A DNA stretch of 5,467 nucleotides from Planctomycetota bacterium (lineage in GTDB: Bacteria > Planctomycetota > DG-23 > SLPQ01): contig JAGHCE010000142.1 of NCBI GenBank assembly GCA_021160625.1, forward strand, positions 1 through 5,467. Reading direction: 5' to 3'. Below, in pieces: positions 1-3,296 of the stretch. Position numbers and translations under genes: made by a program. The notes beneath the pieces are model-generated. The model was not told where the DNA came from. It did not search any database and was given only the letters and a program-made list of their open reading frames with translations. Positions within the stretch are counted from its first letter, which is position 1, and each line of letters begins with the position of its first letter.

Positions 1-533
1 CCCACAAGCGCCGCCTCGATGACCGCCTGCCGCTCGCGGTCGCTCGTCCTGCGCCGGCTTAGCGCACGCCGGATGAGCCTCCGACTGTGCGTCTCGAAGC
101 TTTGCGTCAGGCTTTCCCTGACGCCGATCTTCCGCCTGCCCCTGCCGAACCGGAAAAACCTCGACGCGAGCCCCTGTCTTCGCCAGCGAAGCACCGTCGC
201 GGCCGACACGCCCCATCTCTTTGCGAGATCGCCGACCGTCAGCACGGGTTCATTGATGGATTCGACGGATACCGGCAGCGTGCGGCCGACCTCGTCGAGC
301 ACCCGCGCAAGTTCAAGCGAGGCCTCCTGCGCCGACAGGAGAGTCGAATCGGGTGACTCCGGGCGGTGGTCGGTTATGGAAAAGAAGATGAAATCGAAGG
401 GATAGGACTTGGCGTAGTCCAGGGCGGCCAGGAATTCCTCTACGCGCTCCAGGAGCCTTACGCGGACCTGCCGCGGCGCCAGGAGCAGCTCGCGCCTGAA
501 TACCTCAAATTCCCTCGTTGTACCTTCTGCCAT
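1..533 (-). CDS. Planctomycete-type sigma-factor-like regulator with internal helix-turn-helix, N-terminal part (C-terminus outside window)
   Basis: I translated this frame by hand from ATG at 533-531; it is open for 177 codons to the window edge, so the C-terminus is missing. Residues 1-40 are charged and helical, followed by an aromatic segment YPFDFIFFSITDHRPE (44-59). Residues about 98-122 (VLTVGDLAKRWGVSAATVLR and following) form a clear MerR/excisionase-style helix-turn-helix, followed by a basic stretch (RFGRGRRKIGVRES) and an Arg-rich helix. This order matches my memory of planctomycete sigma-70 family proteins, which carry such a HTH ahead of the sigma domains; the diagnostic sigma regions 2-4 would lie beyond the edge and are not seen. 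It may instead be a stand-alone DNA-binding regulator. The frame is open upstream to a TGA at 594-596 with only a TTG (561-563) as alternative start. The Shine-Dalgarno (GAGG, 536-539) is weak and unusually close. The HTH is secure; the sigma assignment is inference. Confidence 0.55.
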   Translation of the reverse strand, partial: MAEGTTREFEVFRRELLLAPRQVRVRLLERVEEFLAALDYAKSYPFDFIFFSITDHRPESPDSTLLSAQEASLELARVLDEVGRTLPVSVESINEPVLTVGDLAKRWGVSAATVLRWRRQGLASRFFRFGRGRRKIGVRESLTQSFETHSRRLIRRALSRRRTSDRERQAVIEAALV

Positions 534-600
534 ACCCTCAGCCCGGAAAACAACGTCCCCCAATGCTCTAATACGTTCTAATCGGGATTTAGTTCACAAA

Positions 601-628
601 ATTATCGTTTTTTGCCCCACTTGTGCAA
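601..628 (-). promoter_or_regulatory. Candidate promoter for the sigma-factor-like gene
   Basis: On the minus strand GATAAT (606-601) matches five of six -10 consensus bases, and TTGCAC (628-623) lies 16 bp upstream as a poor -35 (three of six). The -10 sits about 68 nt before the ATG at 533 in an AT-richer stretch. This is a consensus match only; planctomycete promoters are poorly defined. Confidence 0.25.
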
Positions 629-701
629 CTACGCAATACCCGCCTGTCCACAAACAACAGTGATTATGGCGGCATATGACGGGGCCCTACAGTTATTCCG
701 C

Positions 702-870
702 AAGTAGGGCGGACATTCTTGTCGGCCAATAAGTAGGGCGGTCATTCTTGTCGGCCAATAAGTAGGGCGGTCATTCTTGTCGGCCAATAAGTAGGGCGGA
801 CATTCTTGCCCGTCATCGTCTATTCCACGCGCATCGGCCAATAGGTAGGGCGGACATTCTTGTCGGCCAT
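702..870 (+). repeat. Tandem array of five GTAG-headed palindromic units (29-bp core)
   Basis: Units start at 702, 731, 760, 789 and 843. The core is AAGTAGGGCGG(A/T)CATTCTTG followed by TCGGCCAAT. Units 2 and 3 are identical; unit 1 differs by one base. Unit 4 is 54 bp because it carries an extra 25-bp tail (about 809-833, with TCTATTCCACGCGCA), and unit 5 is followed by the same kind of tail (TTTATTCCGCG, 873-883). A tail fragment TTATTCCGC (693-701) precedes unit 1. In unit 1 GTAG (704-707) precedes an imperfect hairpin: GGCGGACA (708-715), loop TTCT, TGTCGGCC (720-727), with one G/G mismatch. There are no spacers between units, so this is not a CRISPR. The unit recurs in the opposite orientation at 1699-1722 and 3077-3100. 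Confidence 0.9.
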
Positions 871-912
871 CGTTTATTCCGCGTGGGCTACGAGCCCTGA
901 AGAACACATATC

Positions 913-939
913 CGCAGATTACGCAGATTTCACAGATTC
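913..939. repeat. Three tandem degenerate 9-bp repeats
   Basis: The stretch reads CGCAGATTA, CGCAGATTT, CACAGATTC, three head-to-tail copies of C(G/A)CAGATTN. I recall similar AGATT-type intergenic repeats from several environmental bacterial genomes; no function is known to me. It abuts the hairpin at 939-952. Confidence 0.75.
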
Positions 940-967
940 GCCCCAAGGGGCGCGATTCATCACGCCC
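939..967. repeat. Two overlapping palindromes (CGCCCC-AA-GGGGCG and GGGCGCGAT-TC-ATCACGCCC)
   Basis: CGCCCC (939-944), loop AA, GGGGCG (947-952) is a perfect 6-bp stem. Overlapping it, GGGCGCGAT (948-956), loop TC, ATCACGCCC (959-967) pairs at eight of nine positions. The second is plainly the same family as GGGCGCGAT-AA-ATCGCGCCC at 1801-1820. The two stems share bases 948-952 and so exclude each other. Confidence 0.75.
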
Positions 968-980
968 ACTTCCCGGCACG

Positions 981-1005
981 GTAGGACAGGCATTCTTGCC
1001 TGTCC
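981..1005 (+). repeat. GTAG-headed perfect hairpin (REP-like)
   Basis: GTAG (981-984) overlaps the foot of a perfect stem: GGACAGGCA (984-992), loop TTCT (993-996), TGCCTGTCC (997-1005). The loop is the same as in the 702-870 array while the stem sequence differs, so this is a variant subfamily of the same element. Confidence 0.85.
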
Positions 1006-1016
1006 CCTTTCCCCTG

Positions 1017-1040
1017 GTAGTACAGGCATTCCTGCCCGTC
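1017..1040 (+). repeat. GTAG-headed imperfect hairpin (REP-like)
   Basis: GTAG (1017-1020) is followed by ACAGGCA (1022-1028), loop TTCC, TGCCCGT (1033-1039), pairing at six of seven positions. It is a diverged direct copy of the hairpin at 981-1005, 36 bp away. Confidence 0.75.
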
Positions 1041-1156
1041 AAGCGAAAAGGGGATAGTATTGCTTTGTTGAAGACAATGTGCCACTGGTGGCCCTCCAAG
1101 GCGCTCGCCTGCGAAGGCTGTGTCATATACCCGATGCCCCGCTCCAGGCAATTTCC

Positions 1157-1186
1157 TTCGGAATCTGTCGTTGCCGACCCTATAAT
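1157..1186 (+). promoter_or_regulatory. Likely promoter of the signal-peptide/TPR mini-operon
   Basis: A perfect -10 hexamer TATAAT lies at 1181-1186, 60 nt before the ATG at 1246. A weak -35 (TTCGGA, 1157-1162, about three of six) lies 18 bp upstream. Transcription would begin near 1193, inside the hairpin arm at 1188-1197. The placement ahead of a well-formed Shine-Dalgarno and ORF supports it. Confidence 0.45.
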
Positions 1187-1187
1187 G

Positions 1188-1225
1188 CCCCCGCAGCCAC
1201 GGCAGCGGTCTGTGCTGCGGCGGGG
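1188..1225 (+). other. GC-rich stem-loop between promoter and first start codon
   Basis: CCCC (1188-1191) plus CGCAGC (1192-1197) can pair with GCTGCG (1214-1219) plus GGGG (1222-1225), leaving a 2-nt bulge (1220-1221). A second GCAGC (1202-1206) can compete for GCTGC (1214-1218) through a 7-nt loop. TTT (1226-1228) follows. It could be a leader structure or a weak terminator; no known riboswitch pattern is visible. Confidence 0.35.
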
Positions 1226-1245
1226 TTTCCCTCGGAGGTGTTGCG

Positions 1246-1371
1246 ATGAATCCAAGAGCGCGTCTTGTTGCGGGTATTCTGGTCTGTCTCTTCCTTACGC
1301 CGGTCCCGGTGTCCGCGGACGACCTGCCGCAAATCGTAAAGAAGGTCAAGCCAATAGAGGAAATCAGATGA
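1246..1371 (+). CDS. Short signal-peptide ORF, probable N-terminal remnant of a secreted protease-TPR protein
   Basis: The ORF encodes 41 residues: MNPRARLVAGILVCLFLTPV, then PVSADDLPQIVKKVKPIEEIR. A basic N-region, a hydrophobic core (about 8-20) and a VSA/DD cleavage-like site (after residue 24) make a convincing Sec signal peptide. The 17-residue mature stub, with DLPQIVKKVKP, resembles the start of HtrA/DegP-like trypsin-fold proteases in planctomycetes, which often continue with a Ser-Val-Val segment; here it diverges after KVKP and stops. The Shine-Dalgarno GGAGG (1234-1238) is strong with a 7-nt spacer, and a TATAAT lies 60 nt upstream. Its TGA overlaps the ATG of the TPR gene (ATGA, 1368-1371), which suggests translational coupling. 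It may be a real tiny exported peptide, a leader ORF, or the 5' end of a gene that lost its middle. The protease link is inference from memory. Confidence 0.55.
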   Translation: MNPRARLVAGILVCLFLTPVPVSADDLPQIVKKVKPIEEIR

Positions 1372-1607
1372 CAAATGACTTCGTCAGCCGAGCTCTTCGT
1401 GCCATGCAGGACGGAAACTACGAGGACGCAATCGCCGAGTTCAAAGAGGCGATACGGATAAACCCCGACGATGCCGAGGCGCACTACGGTCTCGGTGTCG
1501 CGTATTTCAAGCAGGGCAACCGAAGTGCGGCGCTTGATGAATACAAGATCCTGAAAGACCTTGACAAGGACAGGGCAAACAGGCTTTTTGGGATCATCTA
1601 CGAATAG
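1368..1607 (+). CDS. Small TPR-repeat protein
   Basis: A 79-residue protein. Residues about 6-36 (RALRAMQDGNYEDAIAEFKE and on to NPDD) form one canonical tetratricopeptide repeat with the expected G, Y, A, F, A and P positions, and residues about 37-70 (AEAHYGLGVAYFKQGNRSAA and on) form a second. TPRs are helical protein-protein interaction modules. ATG at 1368-1370 is preceded by GAGG (1357-1360) with a 7-nt spacer, and the start overlaps the stop of the upstream signal-peptide ORF in a different frame, so the product lacks its own signal peptide. The C-terminus (DEYKILKDLDKDRANRLFGIIYE region) resembles the C-terminal tail of planctomycete protease-TPR proteins as I remember them, which supports the view that both ORFs derive from one ancestral gene. 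Stop TAG at 1605-1607. TPR call is firm; cellular role unknown. Confidence 0.75.
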   Translation: MTNDFVSRALRAMQDGNYEDAIAEFKEAIRINPDDAEAHYGLGVAYFKQGNRSAALDEYKILKDLDKDRANRLFGIIYE

Positions 1608-1637
1608 GGCGGCGCTCGGCGGCGGGTGCGTCGTCCA

Positions 1638-1659
1638 CGGCGGGTAAATTTATCCGCCG
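1638..1659. repeat. 22-bp near-perfect palindrome
   Basis: CGGCGGGTAAA (1638-1648) and TTTATCCGCCG (1649-1659) are reverse complements except for one G/T position. It lies 30 nt after the TPR stop. Only the left half is present in copy B (3041-3051), so the right half is specific to copy A. A role as a transcription terminator is possible but there is no T-tract. Confidence 0.7.
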
Positions 1660-1677
1660 GCAGTGTGGCGGACTTTA

Positions 1678-1744
1678 GCGCGCGCGGAATAAACGTTCGG
1701 CAGACAAGAATGTCCGCCCTACTTGTTGGCCGGCGCGCGCGGAA
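1678..1744. repeat. Exact 12-bp direct repeats bracketing a GTAG hairpin
   Basis: GCGCGCGCGGAA occurs at 1678-1689 and 1733-1744, either side of the hairpin at 1699-1722. In copy B the corresponding flanks are GCGCACGCGG (3057-3066) and GCGCGCGCGG (3111-3120). They may mark the edges of one unit or simply the junction of neighbouring units, as in a partly deleted tandem array. Confidence 0.6.
1699..1722 (-). repeat. GTAG-headed hairpin, inverted copy of the 702-870 unit
   Basis: On the minus strand GTAG (1722-1719) is followed by GGCGGACA, loop TTCT, TGTCTGCC (1718-1699). The array's G/G mismatch is a G/T wobble here, so the stem pairs fully as RNA. The adjoining GAATAAACG is the array's tail sequence in reverse. 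Confidence 0.85.
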
Positions 1745-1749
1745 ATGGT

Positions 1750-1824
1750 GTAGGGGCGCTGGTTCACTTGCGCCCGCAGCTTGATGAAGATAGGTGCCTT
1801 GGGCGCGATAAATCGCGCCCCTAC
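1750..1824. repeat. REPIN-like 75-bp unit with 10-bp terminal inverted repeats
   Basis: GTAGGGGCGC (1750-1759) and GCGCCCCTAC (1815-1824) are exact inverted repeats. The left end can fold with GCGCCC (1770-1775); the right end is a 9-bp perfect hairpin on the minus strand (GGGCGCGAT, loop AA, ATCGCGCCC at 1801-1820). Two GTAG-headed palindromes in opposite orientation with a short spacer is the layout of a REPIN. It is absent from copy B. Confidence 0.7.
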
Positions 1825-1850
1825 AAAGCCCGCCGTGGCACACATCAGCC

Positions 1851-1872
1851 GTAGGGGCGAGGCACGCCTCGC
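1851..1872 (+). repeat. GTAG-headed hairpin
   Basis: GTAG (1851-1854) precedes GCGAGGC (1857-1863), loop AC, GCCTCGC (1866-1872), a perfect 7-bp stem. The counterpart in copy B (3166-3189) has a 9-bp stem and loop AT. Confidence 0.85.
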
Positions 1873-1892
1873 GTGCGGAAGGTCAGTTGATC

Positions 1893-1913
1893 GCCGCGCG
1901 CAACGCGCGCGGC
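1893..1913. repeat. 9-bp perfect hairpin (GCCGCGCGC-AAC-GCGCGCGGC)
   Basis: The arms 1893-1901 and 1905-1913 pair perfectly around loop AAC. The copy B counterpart (3208-3228) differs at two stem positions, both compensated on the other arm. Confidence 0.85.
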
Positions 1914-1917
1914 CCCC

Positions 1918-1942
1918 GTAGCAAAAAGGGGTCGAAGACCCC
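1918..1942 (+). repeat. GTAG-headed GGGGTC-GAA-GACCCC hairpin
   Basis: GTAG (1918-1921), CAAAAA, then GGGGTC (1928-1933), loop GAA, GACCCC (1937-1942), a perfect 6-bp stem, followed by a C-run. The related hairpin next to the PL26-like gene is at 3275-3294. Confidence 0.85.
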
Positions 1943-1947
1943 CCCCC

Positions 1948-1976
1948 GTAGCAGAAAGGGGGCGAAGGCCCCCTAC
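1948..1976. repeat. GTAG-bounded hairpin overlapping the cyclodeaminase stop codon
   Basis: GTAG on the plus strand (1948-1951) and GTAG on the minus strand (1976-1973) bracket GGGGGC (1958-1963), loop GAAG, GCCCCC (1968-1973). The minus-strand GTAG provides the TAG stop (1975-1973) of the cyclodeaminase gene, and the hairpin could act as its 3' stem-loop, though no T-tract follows. Confidence 0.8.
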
Positions 1977-2947
1977 AGCGGCAGCTCGGTTCCGATGCCC
2001 ATCTCACAGGCCCTGTTGTATATCAGGATCGACGTTGCCATATCGTCGAGGGCCAGGCCTAAGTTGACGGCTATCGTCCGCTCGGCGTCGGACTCTCGGC
2101 CGGGCTTTTTGCCTGCGGCTATCTCGCCGAGGTCGGCATACGGCTCCGGCGTCTGGGCGAAGTAGCCGACCGTGCGGTAGTAGTCCATCTGCGAGACGTC
2201 GTCGGTGGCGATCTTGTCGGCCTCGGCCAGGGCCGGCCCTTGCCAATAGGAGTCGAAGTCCACGGCGCTGGCAAACGCACCCTGTGAAAGCCAGCCCGGC
2301 TCTATTGCGGGATTGGGGTGCTTCAGGATCGGGCCGCTTGTCACAACGATGTCGAGGCCCTTTACCGCCTTTTCCGGCTTGTCGACGACCTCGATCTCGA
2401 GGCCCAGCATCGCGCCCATCTGTGTGGCGTACTTTTCGGCCGCTTCGGGGTAGACGTCGTAGGCCCGGACCTCTTTGATGTCGAAGAGGCACGAGAGCGC
2501 TTCGAGGTTGCTCCTGCCCTGGACGCCGCAGGCGAGGATGCCGACGGTGGAACTGTTTTTGCGCGCAAGGTATTTCGCGGCAACGGCCGTGGCGGCGCCG
2601 GTGCGCTTGGCCGTTATCCACGTGCAGTCCATAACGCAAACGGGCAGACCCGTGTCGGGGTCGTTCTGGATCAGAAGGCCGGTGATGTACGGCAGGCCCT
2701 TTTCCCGGTTCGCCGGATAACCGGAGACCCACTTCACACCCGCCGACTCCAAGCTCGCAATGTATGCGGGCATCGCGTGGATAAAGGCATCGGGGCGCGT
2801 ATGTATGCCGGGCTTGGGCGGCATCTCCACCTTGCCTTCGCCCTTTTCCACAAACATTGCGTCGAGGGCGTCAATTACCTCCCTCATCGGGAGATTGACC
2901 CTTTCTACATCCTCCCTGGAAAGGTACAGCAGGCTGCCCTGCTTCAT
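1973..2947 (-). CDS. Ornithine cyclodeaminase / mu-crystallin family NAD(P)-dependent enzyme
   Basis: A 324-residue protein, the usual length for the family. Members include ornithine cyclodeaminase (ornithine to proline plus ammonia), archaeal alanine dehydrogenase and ketimine reductases; all are cytosolic and use NAD(P). Visible landmarks: the substrate-side motif with a family-typical lysine (GVKWVSGYP, 71-79, Lys72), the conserved ITAKRTGAATAVAAKYLA block (111-128, Arg115), the Rossmann dinucleotide loop GILACGVQGRSNLEAL (136-151, GxxxxGVQG), and SAVDFDSYW (228-235) at the family's catalytic aspartate (Asp230). Sequence alone does not distinguish the substrate. ATG at 2947-2945 is chosen because of the very strong ribosome site just upstream; the frame is open further to 3130 but that extension reads through repeat copy B. 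The stop TAG lies in a GTAG repeat head. It is flanked by two direct composite repeats and probably transcribed on its own. Confidence 0.88.
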   Translation of the reverse strand: MKQGSLLYLSREDVERVNLPMREVIDALDAMFVEKGEGKVEMPPKPGIHTRPDAFIHAMPAYIASLESAGVKWVSGYPANREKGLPYITGLLIQNDPDTGLPVCVMDCTWITAKRTGAATAVAAKYLARKNSSTVGILACGVQGRSNLEALSCLFDIKEVRAYDVYPEAAEKYATQMGAMLGLEIEVVDKPEKAVKGLDIVVTSGPILKHPNPAIEPGWLSQGAFASAVDFDSYWQGPALAEADKIATDDVSQMDYYRTVGYFAQTPEPYADLGEIAAGKKPGRESDAERTIAVNLGLALDDMATSILIYNRACEMGIGTELPL

Positions 2948-2957
2948 TTCCTCCTCC
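2948..2957 (-). promoter_or_regulatory. Strong ribosome binding site fixing the cyclodeaminase start
   Basis: The minus strand reads GGAGGAGGAA directly before ATG. It contains two overlapping GGAGG cores within a purine-rich run (AGAAAGAGAGGAGGAGGAA), and the first core has a 5-nt spacer. This rules out the longer repeat-derived N-terminus. Confidence 0.85.
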
Positions 2958-2988
2958 TCTCTTTCTTTCAACGGGGGGAACGCATAAT

Positions 2989-3017
2989 CACTGGTGGACG
3001 AGCTACCAGTGCCACAT
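2989..3017. repeat. Inverted repeat CACTGGT/ACCAGTG ahead of the cyclodeaminase gene, with CCAGTGCCACAT
   Basis: CACTGGT (2989-2995) and ACCAGTG (3005-3011) are exact inverted repeats with a 9-nt centre, 42-64 nt upstream of the ATG, where they could form a leader stem-loop or protein site. The 12-mer CCAGTGCCACAT (3006-3017) recurs exactly at 3147-3158 and 3258-3269, and inverted with one mismatch at 1077-1088. It therefore behaves as another dispersed repeat more than as an operator. Confidence 0.6.
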
Positions 3018-3076
3018 AGTCGTGTAGGGTGCGCCCTCCACGGCGGGTAAACTTTAGCGCACGCGGAATAAACGAC

Positions 3077-3100
3077 GGCAGACAAGAATGTCCGCCCTAC
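3077..3100 (-). repeat. GTAG-headed hairpin, same family as 1699-1722 and the 702-870 array
   Basis: Minus-strand GTAG (3100-3097), then GGCGGACA, loop TTCT, TGTCTGCC (3096-3077). It is identical through the hairpin to the copy A element. Confidence 0.85.
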
Positions 3101-3165
3101 CTGTTGGCCGGCGCGCGCGGTATATGGCACGGCGGGCCAAGAGCCACCAGTGCCACATATTCTTC

Positions 3166-3189
3166 GTAGGGGCGAGGCATGCCTCGCCC
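3166..3189 (+). repeat. GTAG-headed 9-bp perfect hairpin
   Basis: GTAG (3166-3169), GGGCGAGGC (3170-3178), loop AT, GCCTCGCCC (3181-3189). The copy A counterpart pairs only seven bases. Confidence 0.88.
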
Positions 3190-3207
3190 GCGGAAGGTCA
3201 GTTGATT

Positions 3208-3228
3208 GCCACGGGCAGCGCCCGTGGC
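3208..3228. repeat. 9-bp perfect hairpin (GCCACGGGC-AGC-GCCCGTGGC)
   Basis: The arms 3208-3216 and 3220-3228 pair perfectly around loop AGC. It is homologous by position to 1893-1913, with two compensatory base-pair changes. Confidence 0.85.
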
Positions 3229-3232
3229 CCCC

Positions 3233-3257
3233 TTAGCAGGAAGGGGGCGAAGCCCCC
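3233..3257 (+). repeat. GGGGGC-GAA-GCCCCC hairpin with a TTAG head
   Basis: TTAG (3233-3236) stands where other copies have GTAG, followed by CAGGAA and GGGGGC (3243-3248), loop GAA, GCCCCC (3252-3257). It matches the 1948-1976 element, with one base changed in the head. Confidence 0.75.
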
Positions 3258-3274
3258 CCAGTGCCACATTGCAA

Positions 3275-3294
3275 GAAGGGGTCGAAGACCCTTC
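3275..3294 (-). terminator. Possible 3' stem-loop of the PL26-like gene, repeat-derived
   Basis: On the minus strand GAAGGGTC, loop TTC, GACCCCTTC (one bulged base) begins two nucleotides after the TAA stop (3299-3297). Position suits a terminator, but the following TTGC is a poor T-tract. The sequence belongs to the same hairpin family as 1928-1942, so it may be a repeat that landed there. Confidence 0.4.
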
Positions 3295-3296
3295 GG

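Larger units (their letters stand above)
1635..1976. repeat. Composite repeat cluster, copy A (downstream of the cyclodeaminase gene)
   Basis: This fills the roughly 365 bp between the TPR gene and the cyclodeaminase stop. Modules in order: CCACGGCGGGTAAA (1635-1648), ACTTTAGCGC, GCGGAATAAAC, hairpin 1699-1722, REPIN-like unit 1750-1824, hairpin 1851-1872, linker GCGGAAGGTCAGTTGAT (1875-1891), hairpins 1893-1913, 1928-1942 and 1958-1973. The same modules, in nearly the same order and the same orientation, recur at 3038-3296 (copy B). Copy B lacks the 1649-1671 segment and the 1750-1824 unit, and the last two hairpin types are swapped. Confidence 0.85.
3038..3296. repeat. Composite repeat cluster, copy B (downstream of the PL26-like gene)
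   Basis: Modules: CCACGGCGGGTAAA (3038-3051), ACTTTAGCGC, GCGGAATAAAC, hairpin 3077-3100, GTTGGCCGGCGCGCGCGG (3103-3120), hairpin 3166-3189, linker GCGGAAGGTCAGTTGAT (3190-3206), hairpins 3208-3228, 3243-3257 and 3275-3294. It parallels copy A (1635-1976) in the same orientation. With 2958-3037 it fills the whole gap between the two minus-strand genes; no ORF or RNA gene is visible there. Confidence 0.85.

Noticed and set aside
19..581. Three plus-strand ORFs at the left edge
   Set aside because: They lie opposite the HTH gene, read as low-complexity Arg/Ser/Leu text, and lack convincing ribosome sites.
702..870. CRISPR array with 29-bp repeats
   Set aside because: The repeats are contiguous with no variable spacers, the only longer unit contains a tail also found elsewhere, and no cas gene is visible.
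629..1255. Minus-strand ORF of 208 residues across the repeat region
   Set aside because: It reads through the tandem array (repetitive DRPTYWPTRM-type text), has no family resemblance, and overlaps the plus-strand promoter and SD of the mini-operon.
960..1484. Minus-strand ORF opposite the signal-peptide and TPR genes
   Set aside because: Shadow of the plus-strand genes; no recognisable domain, and the opposite strand has SD sites, a signal peptide and TPR motifs.
1750..1824. tRNA or other structured RNA gene
   Set aside because: The terminal inverted repeats give a stem, but there is no cloverleaf, anticodon arm or CCA-type end; the GTAG termini point to a REPIN.
1928..1973. Classical intrinsic terminators after the cyclodeaminase gene
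   Set aside because: The stems are strong, but no T-tract follows on the minus strand and the same hairpins occur away from gene ends, so they are better described as repeats.
2004..3019. ORFs in other frames within the cyclodeaminase gene (both strands)
   Set aside because: High-GC shadows; the minus-strand frame 1973-2947 contains the conserved enzyme motifs.
2948..3130. N-terminal extension of the cyclodeaminase to an upstream ATG
   Set aside because: The extra residues are translated repeat (including a hairpin unit), and GGAGGAGGAA directly before the ATG at 2947 marks the true start.
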